From an uncultured Lysobacteraceae bacterium (GTDB lineage Bacteria > Pseudomonadota > Gammaproteobacteria > Xanthomonadales > Xanthomonadaceae), in the NCBI GenBank assembly GCA_937897645.1, contig CALCNV010000116.1, positions 11,656 through 75,655 of the forward strand: a stretch of DNA of 64,000 bases, read 5' to 3'. Made by a program: the position numbers and the translations under genes. Positions 1-9,358 of the stretch are shown here, in pieces. Position 1 is the stretch's first letter, and every line of letters starts with the position of its first letter. Under the pieces are notes generated by a model. The model did not search any database. It saw only the letters and a list, made by a program, of their open reading frames with translations, and was not told the DNA's origin.

Positions 1-1174
1 CGTCCACCAACCGTGCGCAGTACAGGTTGAAGGCAAGCCCTCCTTCCACGTACGACTTCTGCGCCAGCAACATGCGCCTGACGTCGGCGTGTTCGATGAT
101 GCGTGACTGCGGCGTCGAAGGATCCTTGCCGGCATTGCCCAGCGGGCGACCCTGTGGCCGGTTGCGCGCATAGTCCAGCGCATGCAGGTAGCCGGTATAG
201 CCCAGCGCCACTGCACCCAAGCCAACGCCGATGCGCGCCTCGTTCATCATGTGGAACATGCAGGCGAGCCCTTGGTGCGCTTCGCCCACGAGGTACCCCA
301 CCGCACCCGCCCTGCCCTGCGGCTTGTGTTGCGTTCCTTCACCGAAGTTGAGCAGGCAGTTGACCGTGCCGCGGTAGCCCATCTTGTGGTTCACGCCGGC
401 CAGCTGCACGTCGTTGCGCTCGCCGCGACTGCCGTCTTCGTTGACCAGGAAGCGAGGCACCAGCAGCAGCGAGATGCCCTTCACGCCGGGAATCAATTTC
501 CCTTCGGCATCCGGAATCTTGGCCAGCACCAGGTGCACGATGTTCTCGGACAGTTCGTGGTCGCCACCTGAGATCCACATCTTGTTGCCGGTCACGCGGT
601 ACTGCGGGCCGAACAGGGATTCACCATCAGGTTCCGCACGCGTGCTGATGTCCGAAAGCGAAGAGCCGGCCTGCGGCTCGGACAGGCACATGGTGCCGAA
701 GTAGCGACCTTCCAGCTCTGGCTTCACGAACGCGTCGATCTGCGCCGCACTGCCATGCGCCAGCAACAGGTTCGCATTGCCCATGGTCAACAACGGATAG
801 GCACTGGTGCCGATGTTGGCGGCGTAGATGTAAGTCAAGGCAGCCTTCTCGACCACTGTCGGCAGCTGCATGCCGCCGAGGTCGTAGTCCTGGCTCGCCG
901 CGAGCAGTCCTGCGTCGGCGAAGGCCTGCAGTGCAGGCTTGACCTCGTCGATCAGCTGCACCGACTGGCCATCGAAGTGCGGCTCGTGCTGGTCCGCTTT
1001 CTGGTTGTGTGGCGCGAACAGCTCGGTGGCCATGCGCTCGCAGGTGTCGAGTACGGCGTCGAAAGTTTCGCGACTGTGGTCGGCATAGCGCGGCGCGCTG
1101 GACAGCGCCGCCACGTCCAGCCATTCGTAGAGCATGAATTCCAGATCACGACGCGACAGCAGCAATGAGTGCAT
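1..1174 (-). CDS. Acyl-CoA dehydrogenase, long DmdC-like form (N-terminal 391 residues, cut by window edge)
   Basis: The frame is open from an ATG at 1174 to the left edge, so the C-terminus lies outside the window. The product begins MHSLLLSRRDLEFMLYEWLD, the N-terminal extension typical of the roughly 600-residue acyl-CoA dehydrogenases that include DmdC (3-methylmercaptopropionyl-CoA dehydrogenase). Family features visible are the CLSEPQAGSSLSD flavin/substrate segment near residue 157 and the KMWISGG segment near residue 192. The reaction is FAD-dependent alpha,beta-dehydrogenation of an acyl-CoA in the cytoplasm; the actual substrate cannot be read from sequence. It is the last visible gene of a leftward operon after the phosphotransferase gene (36 nt gap), so it probably acts on the same acyl-CoA class. 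Start supported by GGAGA about 5 nt upstream. Confidence 0.85.
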   Translation of the reverse strand, partial: MHSLLLSRRDLEFMLYEWLDVAALSSAPRYADHSRETFDAVLDTCERMATELFAPHNQKADQHEPHFDGQSVQLIDEVKPALQAFADAGLLAASQDYDLGGMQLPTVVEKAALTYIYAANIGTSAYPLLTMGNANLLLAHGSAAQIDAFVKPELEGRYFGTMCLSEPQAGSSLSDISTRAEPDGESLFGPQYRVTGNKMWISGGDHELSENIVHLVLAKIPDAEGKLIPGVKGISLLLVPRFLVNEDGSRGERNDVQLAGVNHKMGYRGTVNCLLNFGEGTQHKPQGRAGAVGYLVGEAHQGLACMFHMMNEARIGVGLGAVALGYTGYLHALDYARNRPQGRPLGNAGKDPSTPQSRIIEHADVRRMLLAQKSYVEGGLAFNLYCARLVD

Positions 1175-1210
1175 CCCGGTCTCCTCAACCCTGCACGGGC
1201 GATGCAAGCA

Positions 1211-2278
1211 TCATGACTGCCCCGCCTGCTGCGCGAAACGCCAGCCCAGTTCCGCCAGCGGACGCGCCTGGCGCCCGTAGTCCGCTGCCTGCGGGCTGCT
1301 GGCCGTGCCTTCTTCCACGCGCTTGGCGATGCCTTGCAGGATCGCGGCGATGCGGAACAGGTTGTAGGCCAGGTAGAAATTCCAGTCACCCGCCACTTGC
1401 CGCCCCATGCGCTGTTCGTAGGCGGCGATGTACGCAGGTTCGTCGGGAATACCCAGCGCCGCGAGATCCAGTCCGCCCAGTCCACGCATCGCACCGCCCG
1501 GCGCGATGTGCCAGCTCATCATGTGGTACGCGAAATCGGCCAGCGGATGCCCCAACGTGGACAGCTCCCAGTCGATGACGGCCAGGATGCGCGGTTCGGT
1601 GGGATGGAAGATGACGTTGTCGATGCGGTAGTCGCCGTGCACCAGCGATACCTGCGGGTTTTCTTCGTGCGGAATGTGTTGCGGCAGCCACTCGATCAAC
1701 TGGTCCATCGCGGCGATGCCGACGGTTTCACTGGCACGGTACTGGCGCGTCCAGCGATCGATCTGGCGCGCGAAATAATTGCCGGCCTTGCCATAGTCGG
1801 CCAGTCCGAGCACTGCGAAATCCACCCCGTGCAACGCCGCGATCACGCGATTGAGTTCCGCATAGATGGCACTGCGTTCGCTGGCCTCCATGCCGGGCAG
1901 CGATTGCTCCCAGAAGATGCGGCCTTCGATGAAATCCATGACGTAGAACGCACGCCCGATCACCGATTCGTCCTCGCACAGGCAGTGCATGCCGGCCACC
2001 GGCACGGCGCTGCCAGCCAGCGCGGACTGCAGGCGGAACTCGCGCTCCACGGCGTGCGCGGAAGGCAGCAGCTGCGCCACGGGACCCGGCTTGGCGCGCA
2101 TGACGTACTGGCGCGCGGGCGTGGTCAGCAGGTAAGTGGGATTGGACTGGCCTCCCTTGAAGCGGGTTGCCGTGACCGGGCCGCTGAAACCGGGGATCTG
2201 CTGTTGCAGATACTGTTCGAGCGCAAGCAGATCGAAGGGATCCTTGCGCTCGCTGCTGGTAGCCGTAATCGCGTTCAT
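1211..2278 (-). CDS. Phosphotransferase family protein (APH fold, ACAD10/11-kinase or LvaA-like)
   Basis: A 355-residue protein of the aminoglycoside-phosphotransferase/choline-kinase fold. It shows the N-lobe segment RFKGGQSNPTYLL (about residues 31-43), the catalytic-loop HGDYRIDN (about 205) and the metal-binding VIDWELSTLGHPLADFA (about 225). Proteins of this type next to acyl-CoA dehydrogenases correspond to the kinase half of ACAD10/ACAD11 and to LvaA of the levulinate pathway, which phosphorylate 4-hydroxyacyl-CoAs before elimination; antibiotic resistance is unlikely. That role is inferred here from context. The start chosen is the ATG that overlaps the stop of the upstream comB-like gene (ATGA, 4 nt), indicating translational coupling; an in-frame upstream extension to 2425 would lie inside that gene and is rejected. 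Confidence 0.85.
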   Translation of the reverse strand: MNAITATSSERKDPFDLLALEQYLQQQIPGFSGPVTATRFKGGQSNPTYLLTTPARQYVMRAKPGPVAQLLPSAHAVEREFRLQSALAGSAVPVAGMHCLCEDESVIGRAFYVMDFIEGRIFWEQSLPGMEASERSAIYAELNRVIAALHGVDFAVLGLADYGKAGNYFARQIDRWTRQYRASETVGIAAMDQLIEWLPQHIPHEENPQVSLVHGDYRIDNVIFHPTEPRILAVIDWELSTLGHPLADFAYHMMSWHIAPGGAMRGLGGLDLAALGIPDEPAYIAAYEQRMGRQVAGDWNFYLAYNLFRIAAILQGIAKRVEEGTASSPQAADYGRQARPLAELGWRFAQQAGQS

Positions 2279-2988
2279 GCCGCGACCCGCAGGCAACCGT
2301 CGATGAGTTCGGGTACCACGTCCACGGTGTCCATGCGTGCCGCGTGCGCGACTTCGCCGTGCAGGTGGTGTGCTTGCATCATCCTGCCCACGCGCGATGC
2401 ATTCAGCGCCGTATCCGCGCTGCAACTCCGGTACAGCAGCACCGCCGCGAGCGCGGCGTCGCTCAGTGCATAGCGGCCCGTGGTTTCGAAATGCGCGGCG
2501 ATATGCCCTGCCCCGTAGAAATCCTCCAGGTTGAACCTACCCACCGATCCGGCACACACCACCAGCACGGGTGCGTCCGGGTGCAGGCGTGCGATGTGCG
2601 ATGCCAGCGCTGCACCATTCGACAGCGCGCCGACGTAGACATGCGCCGCGCCGGCCGTGTTGGCTAGGGCAACGGTGCCGTTGGTGGTGGCATAGACCAA
2701 GGTGGCGCCTTCCAAACCGGAGGCACACAAGGCCAGCGGCGTGGCCGGGCCGAACCCGGGCAGGCTGTCGGCCAGGTACTCGCCCGCCAGCAGCGGTGCG
2801 TCCAGCGAAGCGGCAATGCGCCGCGCATCGTCGGCATCACGCGCGGGCCAGATGCGGTACGCGCCCTGCGCGAAGGCGTGGATGATGGTGGAGGTGGCAA
2901 ACAGCACGTCCAGCACGATCACGACCTTGCCCTGCAGGCGGTCGGGATCCAGTTCTTCCTTCTTGAAGAGCACGTGCAGCTTGGGCAT
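2275..2988 (-). CDS. ComB-like 2-phosphosulfolactate phosphatase family protein
   Basis: A 237-residue protein recognised by the ComB pattern: VVIVLDVLFATSTI near residue 23, LVYATTNGT near 102 and VVCAGSVGRFNLEDFYGAGHIA near 145. Characterised ComB proteins hydrolyse 2-phosphosulfolactate to sulfolactate with Mg2+ in coenzyme M synthesis, a pathway not expected in this kind of bacterium, so the true substrate is probably another small phosphorylated acid. From memory of the family, the DVxRAT motif normally has Arg where this protein has Phe (DVLFAT), which would alter the active site. The start at MPKLHVLFKKEELD is preferred over an upstream in-frame start at 3069 because family similarity begins there. 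First gene of the leftward operon; direct repeats TTAGTTTtGTATCG and TTAGTTTcTGTATCG lie just upstream. Confidence 0.7.
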   Translation of the reverse strand: MPKLHVLFKKEELDPDRLQGKVVIVLDVLFATSTIIHAFAQGAYRIWPARDADDARRIAASLDAPLLAGEYLADSLPGFGPATPLALCASGLEGATLVYATTNGTVALANTAGAAHVYVGALSNGAALASHIARLHPDAPVLVVCAGSVGRFNLEDFYGAGHIAAHFETTGRYALSDAALAAVLLYRSCSADTALNASRVGRMMQAHHLHGEVAHAARMDTVDVVPELIDGCLRVAA

Positions 2989-2998
2989 GCGGGGCGTC

Positions 2999-3034
2999 TT
3001 TAGTTTTGTATCGTGGAACTTAGTTTCTGTATCG
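2999..3034. promoter_or_regulatory. Direct repeats with an imperfect palindrome upstream of the comB-like gene
   Basis: Two near-identical repeats, TTAGTTTTGTATCG (from 3000) and TTAGTTTCTGTATCG (from 3020), are spaced 20 nt apart. Between them, GGAACTTAGTTTC at 3015-3027 is an imperfect palindrome. The TAGTTT element is shared with the 21-bp palindrome at 3145-3165 on the other side of the divergent promoter region, so both may be bound by the IclR-family regulator encoded at 4461. This is inference from sequence only. Confidence 0.35.
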
Positions 3035-3144
3035 ACTTCCATCGTACTGAGTGACCACTGGAGTGACAAGCCCGATAACCCTATGTATATGCACTTGCCT
3101 AGTGCAGCAAGGTGGAATTAGCATGCATCCTATTCGATGAAACA

Positions 3145-3165
3145 TAGTTTCATTGAATGAAACTA
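3145..3165. promoter_or_regulatory. Perfect 21-bp palindrome, probable IclR-family operator
   Basis: The arms TAGTTTCATT and AATGAAACTA flank a single central G, a perfect 10+1+10 palindrome. An overlapping shorter palindrome, ATGAAAC-ATA-GTTTCAT, occupies 3137-3153 and resembles the KdgR-type (IclR family) operator pattern. The site is 30 nt upstream of the dehydrogenase start at 3195 and in the shared region between divergent operons, one of which encodes an IclR regulator. Binding by that regulator is inferred. Confidence 0.6.
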
Positions 3166-3194
3166 AAGCAGTTTCTACTTCTGGACACACTCCC

Positions 3195-4427
<1,233 letters not shown>

Positions 4428-4460
4428 AGCAACCCACCACCACACAGGGCTGAACCCCGC

Positions 4461-5279
4461 ATGGGCAATCCCAAACGCGACGCCGACACCTTCAACCACG
4501 CCGTCGACGAAAACCATCCGCAGTTCGTCAACGCCGTGTCGCGCGCGTTCGCGATCCTGCGCTGCTTCGAGCACGGCACCCAGCACCTGGGCAACCAGGA
4601 CATCGCCCGCCGCACCGGGCTGCCGAAGCCCACGGTGTCGCGCCTGACCTTCACCCTGTCCTCGCTGGGTTACCTGGTCTATTCGTCCTCGCTGGAAAAA
4701 TATGCGCTCGGCACCGGCGTGCTCTCGCTGGGCCACGCCTTCATGAAAGGCAACGACGTGGTGGCCATCGCACGCCCGTTGATGCGCGAACTGGCGGACT
4801 ACACGCAATCGGCAGTGATGCTCGCCTCCGCCGACGGCCTGCGCATGGTGCTGCTGGAAGTCTGCCAAGGCGATGCGACGTTCCAGATGAAACTCGAACC
4901 AGGTGCGCGCGTACCGCACGGCTCGACCGCACTGGGCCGTGCCGACCTCGCCTCGCGGCCGCTGGAGGTATTCGAACGCCAGCTGGCCGAATTCGAACGC
5001 GAATGCGAACCGGGGTTGTGGCCGCATGTACGCGCCGGCATCGTGCGTGCGCGCCAGGACTACGAGAACTACGGCTTCTGCTTTTCATTGGGCGACTGGA
5101 ACCCGGATGTATTCGCGATCGGCGTGCCGATGGTGTCCGCAGACCGCAGCCGCGTGCTCGCGTTCAACTGCAGCGGCCGCGTGTCGGTGATGACGCGGGA
5201 AAAGCTGGTGCAGGATTTCGGGCCCAAACTGGTTGCACTCCGCAACAAAGTGTATGACATGACCGAGGGAAGATTCTGA
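4461..5279 (+). CDS. IclR-family transcriptional regulator
   Basis: A 272-residue regulator with an N-terminal winged helix-turn-helix (VSRAFAILRCFEHG, then NQDIARRTGLPKPTVSRLTFTL, about residues 24-65) and a C-terminal IclR ligand-binding domain (from about residue 90, including MLASADGLRMVLLEVCQ). Members bind short palindromes and respond to aromatic or small organic acids or acyl-CoAs; the effector is unknown here. It lies 33 nt after the dehydrogenase gene and its stop overlaps the next start (TGATG), so it belongs to the operon it probably controls through the palindrome at 3145-3165, a self-regulating layout. Confidence 0.88.
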   Translation: MGNPKRDADTFNHAVDENHPQFVNAVSRAFAILRCFEHGTQHLGNQDIARRTGLPKPTVSRLTFTLSSLGYLVYSSSLEKYALGTGVLSLGHAFMKGNDVVAIARPLMRELADYTQSAVMLASADGLRMVLLEVCQGDATFQMKLEPGARVPHGSTALGRADLASRPLEVFERQLAEFERECEPGLWPHVRAGIVRARQDYENYGFCFSLGDWNPDVFAIGVPMVSADRSRVLAFNCSGRVSVMTREKLVQDFGPKLVALRNKVYDMTEGRF

Positions 5280-6274
5280 TGAAAGCCATCGTCTGCGACG
5301 CATGGGGCCCGCCCTCGTCACTCCAATTACGCGAGATGCCCACCCCCGTTCCTGGCCCCAAACAGGTGCTGGTGCGTACGCGGGTGGCGGCGGTGAATTT
5401 CCCCGACGCCTTGATGGTCGCGGGCAAGTACCAGTTCAAGCCCGAGTTCCCGTTCTCGCCCGGTGGCGAGCTGTCCGGCGAAATCATCCAGGTCGGCAGC
5501 GAAGTGAAACGCCTCAGCGTGGGTGACAAGGTCGTTGGCATTGCGTCCCATGGCGCCTACGCGCAGGAAACCCTGGTCGATGCGAGCACGGTCATCCCAC
5601 TGCCTGCAGACATCAGCGATGCGGACCTGGAGCTGGCCGGCAGTTTCGTGCTGACCTACGGCACCTCCCTGCATGCCCTGAAGGATCGCGCGAACGCGCA
5701 AGCCGGCGAAACCCTGTTGGTGCTGGGTGCTGGCGGCGGCGTGGGACTGGCCGCGGTGGAAATCGGCAAGTTGCTGGGCATGCGCGTGATTGCGGCAGCA
5801 TCCAGTGCGGAGAAACTCCAGGCCGCACGCGACCGCGGTGCCGACGACATCATCGACTACAGCAGCGAAGACCTGCGCGAACGCATCAAGGCGCTGACCG
5901 AAGGCCGCGGCGTGGACGTGGTCTATGACCCGGTCGGTGGTGACTTCGCCGAGCCTGCGCTACGCAGCGTCGGCTGGCGTGGGCGCTATCTCGTGGTCGG
6001 CTTCGCCGCCGGTGATATTCCGAAAATTCCTGCGAACCTGCTGCTGCTGAAAGGCAGCTCGCTGGTCGGCGTGTTCTGGGGCGAATTCGTACGCCGCGAG
6101 CCGGCATTGAATGCGGAGAACATGGGCCTGCTGTTCACCTGGCTGCGCGAGCGTAAGATCAATCCGCTGATTTCAAGGCGCTATGCCTTGTCACAGGCAC
6201 CGCAGGCGCTGGAGGCATTGTTCAACCGTAAAGCGGTCGGCAAGGTGGTGATCCTTCCGCAACTGTTGGGATGA
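5279..6274 (+). CDS. Zinc-independent NADPH:quinone oxidoreductase family protein (MDR superfamily)
   Basis: A 331-residue medium-chain dehydrogenase/reductase of the quinone oxidoreductase branch. It has the GroES-like N-domain (AAVNFPDALMVAGKYQ, about residues 38-53) and a Rossmann fold with VLGAGGGVGLAAVEIGKLLG (about 148-167). The cysteine/histidine ligands of zinc-dependent alcohol dehydrogenases are absent. Members reduce quinones or enoyl compounds with NADPH; the substrate is not predictable. The start overlaps the stop of the IclR gene, showing co-translation, so a role in the same catabolic pathway (for example reduction of an enoyl intermediate) is likely. Confidence 0.85.
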   Translation: MKAIVCDAWGPPSSLQLREMPTPVPGPKQVLVRTRVAAVNFPDALMVAGKYQFKPEFPFSPGGELSGEIIQVGSEVKRLSVGDKVVGIASHGAYAQETLVDASTVIPLPADISDADLELAGSFVLTYGTSLHALKDRANAQAGETLLVLGAGGGVGLAAVEIGKLLGMRVIAAASSAEKLQAARDRGADDIIDYSSEDLRERIKALTEGRGVDVVYDPVGGDFAEPALRSVGWRGRYLVVGFAAGDIPKIPANLLLLKGSSLVGVFWGEFVRREPALNAENMGLLFTWLRERKINPLISRRYALSQAPQALEALFNRKAVGKVVILPQLLG

Positions 6275-6322
6275 GTAGAAGCTATCTCAATAGATAATTC
6301 ATGTTCCCTGTAAAACTTCAAA

Positions 6323-6410
6323 TCGTCATCCCCGCGAAGGTGGGGATCCATGGACGTTAAGCCATTGAAAATCAAAGTCCATGGGTTCCCGCCTTCGCGG
6401 GAATGACGAC
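6323..6410. repeat. Imperfect inverted repeat (REP-like hairpin)
   Basis: Left arm from 6323 contains CGTCATCCCCGCGAAGG and CCATGGAC; the right arm ending at 6410 is its near complement (GTCCATGGG and CCTTCGCGGGAATGACG). Arms of about 33 nt surround a 20-nt AT-rich loop. The CCCGCGAAGG core is a common dispersed repeat of xanthomonads. It follows the oxidoreductase stop by about 50 nt, so it probably ends or stabilises that transcript. The rest of the 331-nt gap (6275-6605) holds a T-run at 6430-6438 and the copA upstream region; no copL-like leader gene is visible. Confidence 0.75.
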
Positions 6411-6605
6411 ACAGGATTTGGTGTTGTCTTTTTTTTTGATAGATTCAAAACAGATCTAGCGCGCCGAAATTCCTGAACCCAGTTCTGGATCAAACCCGAG
6501 TGTGGCGCTGTGCAGGCGCATCCAAGAACCTTTCTGTCCCGTACTGGTCTGTCCAGGGTGCCTCGCTGACGACCCCTACACGCCCCATATGCCCCACTTG
6601 GCATA

Positions 6606-8423
6606 ATGCGCACCAGACAGAATGGACCGCCACGCTTGAAGACCCGCAAGCCACTGCAAGATCCAACCCGCCGTCAGTTCGTCACCGGCCTCGGTCTGGT
6701 GGTCGCAGGCGCACAAATTCCGTTTACTGCGAGCGGTACTACGGCACCGAGCTATACGAATGCTCCGCTTGAACTCTCAGGCACCGAATTCGACTTGAGT
6801 ATCGCCGCACTGCCGGTGAACCTCACCGGTCGCCCCGCAACCGCCGTGGCCATCAACGGCACCCTGCCCGGCCCCGTGCTGCGCTGGCGCGAAGGCGACA
6901 CCGTCACGGTGCGCGTGGGCAATCGCCTGGGCGTGGACACTTCGATCCATTGGCACGGCATCCTGCTGCCTTCCAACATGGACGGAGTGCCGGGTTTCAG
7001 TTTCCACGGCATCCATCCGGGTGAAACCTTCACTTACCGCTTCGAGTTGAAGCAAGCCGGCACCTATTGGTACCACGCGCATTCGAGTCTGCAGGAAGCG
7101 ATGGGCGTGTATGGCGCGATCGTAGTGGAGCCGCGCGACGCCGATCCCGTCGCCGCCGATCGCGACTACGTGGTGCTGCTGTCCGACTGGAGCGACGAAG
7201 ATCCGCACGCCATCGTGCGCAAGCTGAAAATCCAGGCCGACTACTACAACCGCCACAAGCAGACCGTCGGCGACCTGCGCCGCGACGCCGCCCGCGATGG
7301 CTGGCCCGCCACTGTCGCCGACCGCAAGGTTTGGGGCGCGATGCGCATGAGCCCGACCGACCTGGCCGACGTCAATGCGATCACCTACACCTACCTGGTG
7401 AATGGCGTGACGCCCGATGGCAACTGGACCGGCCTGTTCAAAAGTGGCGAAACCGTGCGCCTGCGTTTCATCAACGGCTCGGCGATGACCTTCTTCGATG
7501 TGCGCATTCCCGGATTGAAGATGACCGTGGTCAGCGCCGACGGGCAACCGGTGCATGCAGTGTCGGTGGATGAGTTCCGCATCGGCGTCGCTGAAACCTA
7601 CGACGTGCTGGTCACGCCGGAGGAAGACCAACCGTACACGCTGTTCGCGCAGGCCATGGATCGCAGCGGTTATGCACGCGGCACGCTGTCGCCCCGTGCC
7701 GGACTCGTCGCGCCGGTACCGGCGCTGGACGCGCGCCCGCTGTTGACCATGACGGACATGGGACACGGCGGACATGACATGAAGGGCATGGAGGGATCCT
7801 GCGGTGCAGGCATGGCCTCGATGAAAGGCATGGAAGGCGGATGCGGTGCGAACATGGCGGGCATGGACCATTCCAAGATGGATCATGCCGGATCGAGCGA
7901 CATGGTTTCGCACCCCGCCAGCGAAACCGGCAATCCGGCGGTGGACATGCAGACCATGTCACCGTCGCGCTCGCTCAGCGATCCCGGCATCGGCCTGCGC
8001 GGCAACGGCCGTCGCGTGCTGACCTATTCGGACCTGCATAGCACCTTCAACGATCCCGACCCGCGCGAGCCGGGGCGCACGCTGGAACTGCATCTCACCG
8101 GCAACATGGAACGTTATGTTTGGGGCTTCGACGGCATTCCGTTTTCCAAGGCAGAGCCGATCCGACTGAATTACGGCGAGCGCATGCGCATCGTGTTGGT
8201 CAACGACACGATGATGGAGCACCCCATCCACCTGCACGGGCTGTGGAGTGACCTGGAGAGCGAAGCCGGTGAATTCCAGGTACGCAAGCACACGGTCAGC
8301 GTGCTGCCCGGCCATGTGCGCAGCTACCGCGTCAGCGCGGATGCGTTGGGGCGCTGGGCCTACCATTGCCACATGCTGCTGCACATGGAGTTGGGCATGT
8401 TCCGCGAGGTGCGCGTCGAATGA
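6606..8423 (+). CDS. copA: Copper resistance multicopper oxidase CopA
   Basis: A 605-residue periplasmic multicopper oxidase. A twin-arginine export signal is seen as RRQFVTG at residues 22-28 followed by a hydrophobic stretch. Copper ligands are visible as HWHG (115-118), HAHS (157-160), HPIHLHG (about 540) and the type-1 site HCHMLLHMELGMF near the C-terminus. Between about residues 380 and 430 is a Met/His/Gly-rich block (repeated MKGMEG, MDHSKMDH) typical of CopA/PcoA copper sequestration. It oxidises Cu(I) and binds copper in the periplasm. The ATG at 6606 has no clear ribosome-binding site; an in-frame TTG at 6636 (MKTRKPLQD) preceded by GGA is a reasonable alternative and leaves the signal intact. 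Its stop overlaps the copB start. Confidence 0.95.
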   Translation: MRTRQNGPPRLKTRKPLQDPTRRQFVTGLGLVVAGAQIPFTASGTTAPSYTNAPLELSGTEFDLSIAALPVNLTGRPATAVAINGTLPGPVLRWREGDTVTVRVGNRLGVDTSIHWHGILLPSNMDGVPGFSFHGIHPGETFTYRFELKQAGTYWYHAHSSLQEAMGVYGAIVVEPRDADPVAADRDYVVLLSDWSDEDPHAIVRKLKIQADYYNRHKQTVGDLRRDAARDGWPATVADRKVWGAMRMSPTDLADVNAITYTYLVNGVTPDGNWTGLFKSGETVRLRFINGSAMTFFDVRIPGLKMTVVSADGQPVHAVSVDEFRIGVAETYDVLVTPEEDQPYTLFAQAMDRSGYARGTLSPRAGLVAPVPALDARPLLTMTDMGHGGHDMKGMEGSCGAGMASMKGMEGGCGANMAGMDHSKMDHAGSSDMVSHPASETGNPAVDMQTMSPSRSLSDPGIGLRGNGRRVLTYSDLHSTFNDPDPREPGRTLELHLTGNMERYVWGFDGIPFSKAEPIRLNYGERMRIVLVNDTMMEHPIHLHGLWSDLESEAGEFQVRKHTVSVLPGHVRSYRVSADALGRWAYHCHMLLHMELGMFREVRVE

Positions 8424-9265
8424 AGTCGCTCCTCGTACTCGCGCTATTGCTGTTCGCCCTGCCCGCGCATGCCCAACACGAAGGACATGGGCAGGCGCCT
8501 GTGGTCGACCATTCGCAGCACCAGATGCCGGCCACGCAAACCCCGACCCCCTCTACTTCGCCATTTCCCGAGCCCACGCCGGAAGAACGCGCCGCTGCAT
8601 TCCCGGACCTCGGCGGCATGGACATGCGCGATCACATGGTCGAGGACCCGTTGATCGCCGTGTTGCGCGTGGACCAGTTGGAATGGAACCAGGACGATGC
8701 GCTGGGCTGGAACCTGCGCGCCAGCGTCGGTGGCACGTTCGACAAGATGGTGTTGCGCAGCGAGGGCGAGAAGCCAAGTGGCGAACGTGCGCATGGCAAT
8801 GCGGAACTGCTGTGGAGCCACGCGACGGGTCCGTGGTGGGATCGTGTGATCGGTGTACGCAGTGATTTCGGCGAAGGCCCGTCGCGGCAGTGGCTGGCGA
8901 TTGGCGTGGTGGGACTGGCACCGTACAAGTTCGAGGTGGAAGCGACCGGTTACGTCGGTAACTCCGGCCGCCTCGCCGCCCGCGTGGAAGGCGAGTACGA
9001 AGTCCTGTTGACCAACCAGTGGATACTGCAGCCGAAGCTGGAGGCGAATCTCTACAGCAAGGACGATGTGGAAAACGGCATCGGCCAGGGCTTGAGCGAA
9101 CTGGAATTCGGCCTGCGCCTGCGCTACGAGTTCAACCCGCAGTTCGCGCCCTACGTGGGCTACGCGTGGTCACGCCGCTTCGGCAACACCGCCGATTTCG
9201 CGGAAGCGGCTGGCGGGGAGGCCAGTGAGCATGGATGGGTTGCGGGTGTGCGTTTCTGGTTCTGA
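8420..9265 (+). CDS. copB: Copper resistance outer membrane protein CopB
   Basis: A 281-residue protein with a clear signal peptide (MKSLLVLALLLFALPAHA, cleavage after AHA), a short His/Met-containing segment (HEGHG, HSQHQM, MDMRDHMVED) and a C-terminal beta-barrel domain ending in the aromatic VRFWF typical of outer membrane proteins. CopB/PcoB binds or limits copper at the outer membrane together with CopA. The ATG overlaps the copA stop (ATGA), so the two are translated together; a start further upstream is inside copA and is rejected. The copper-binding N-terminal block is short compared with plant-pathogen CopB. A diverged copy of the last codons of this gene is found at 10622. Confidence 0.93.
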   Translation: MKSLLVLALLLFALPAHAQHEGHGQAPVVDHSQHQMPATQTPTPSTSPFPEPTPEERAAAFPDLGGMDMRDHMVEDPLIAVLRVDQLEWNQDDALGWNLRASVGGTFDKMVLRSEGEKPSGERAHGNAELLWSHATGPWWDRVIGVRSDFGEGPSRQWLAIGVVGLAPYKFEVEATGYVGNSGRLAARVEGEYEVLLTNQWILQPKLEANLYSKDDVENGIGQGLSELEFGLRLRYEFNPQFAPYVGYAWSRRFGNTADFAEAAGGEASEHGWVAGVRFWF

Positions 9266-9317
9266 ATCGTAGGCTGGGTTAGCTTCATCAACCCAGCAAG
9301 TTGGTAGCGAAGCAAAG
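9224..9317. repeat. Repeat A, copy 1: copB 3' end plus TGGGTTAGC element
   Basis: The last roughly 40 nt of copB and the following element (GGCTGGGTTAGC, then AACCCAGCAA, TTGGT and GCGAAGCAAAG) recur at 10622-10714. Shared stretches include 15 identical bases inside copB (from AGTGAGCATGG) and a long near-identical run over the intergenic element. The two copies bound a 1.4-kb segment with the antitoxin-like remnant and the first HEPN-motif gene. Confidence 0.75.
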
Positions 9318-9348
9318 GCGCTGGGTTGGTAGTGCTAACCCAGCCTAC
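9269..9348. terminator. Palindromic element after copB, probable transcription terminator
   Basis: Perfect 15-nt arms GTAGGCTGGGTTAGC (9269-9283) and GCTAACCCAGCCTAC (9334-9348), with a nested CAACCCAGC/GCTGGGTTG pair. It begins 3 nt after the copB stop and would form a long hairpin at the end of the copAB mRNA. There is no long T-run, so an RNA-stabilising role is equally possible. Confidence 0.55.
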
Positions 9349-9358
9349 GGCACTGAAT

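Noticed and set aside
1211..2278. Aminoglycoside resistance kinase
   Set aside because: The fold is APH-like, but the motifs and acyl-CoA dehydrogenase context match the ACAD10/11-LvaA branch.
6500..6772. Possible copL-type leader gene before copA
   Set aside because: The frame has no signal peptide, no Cys/His-rich pattern and overlaps the copA start; not CopL.
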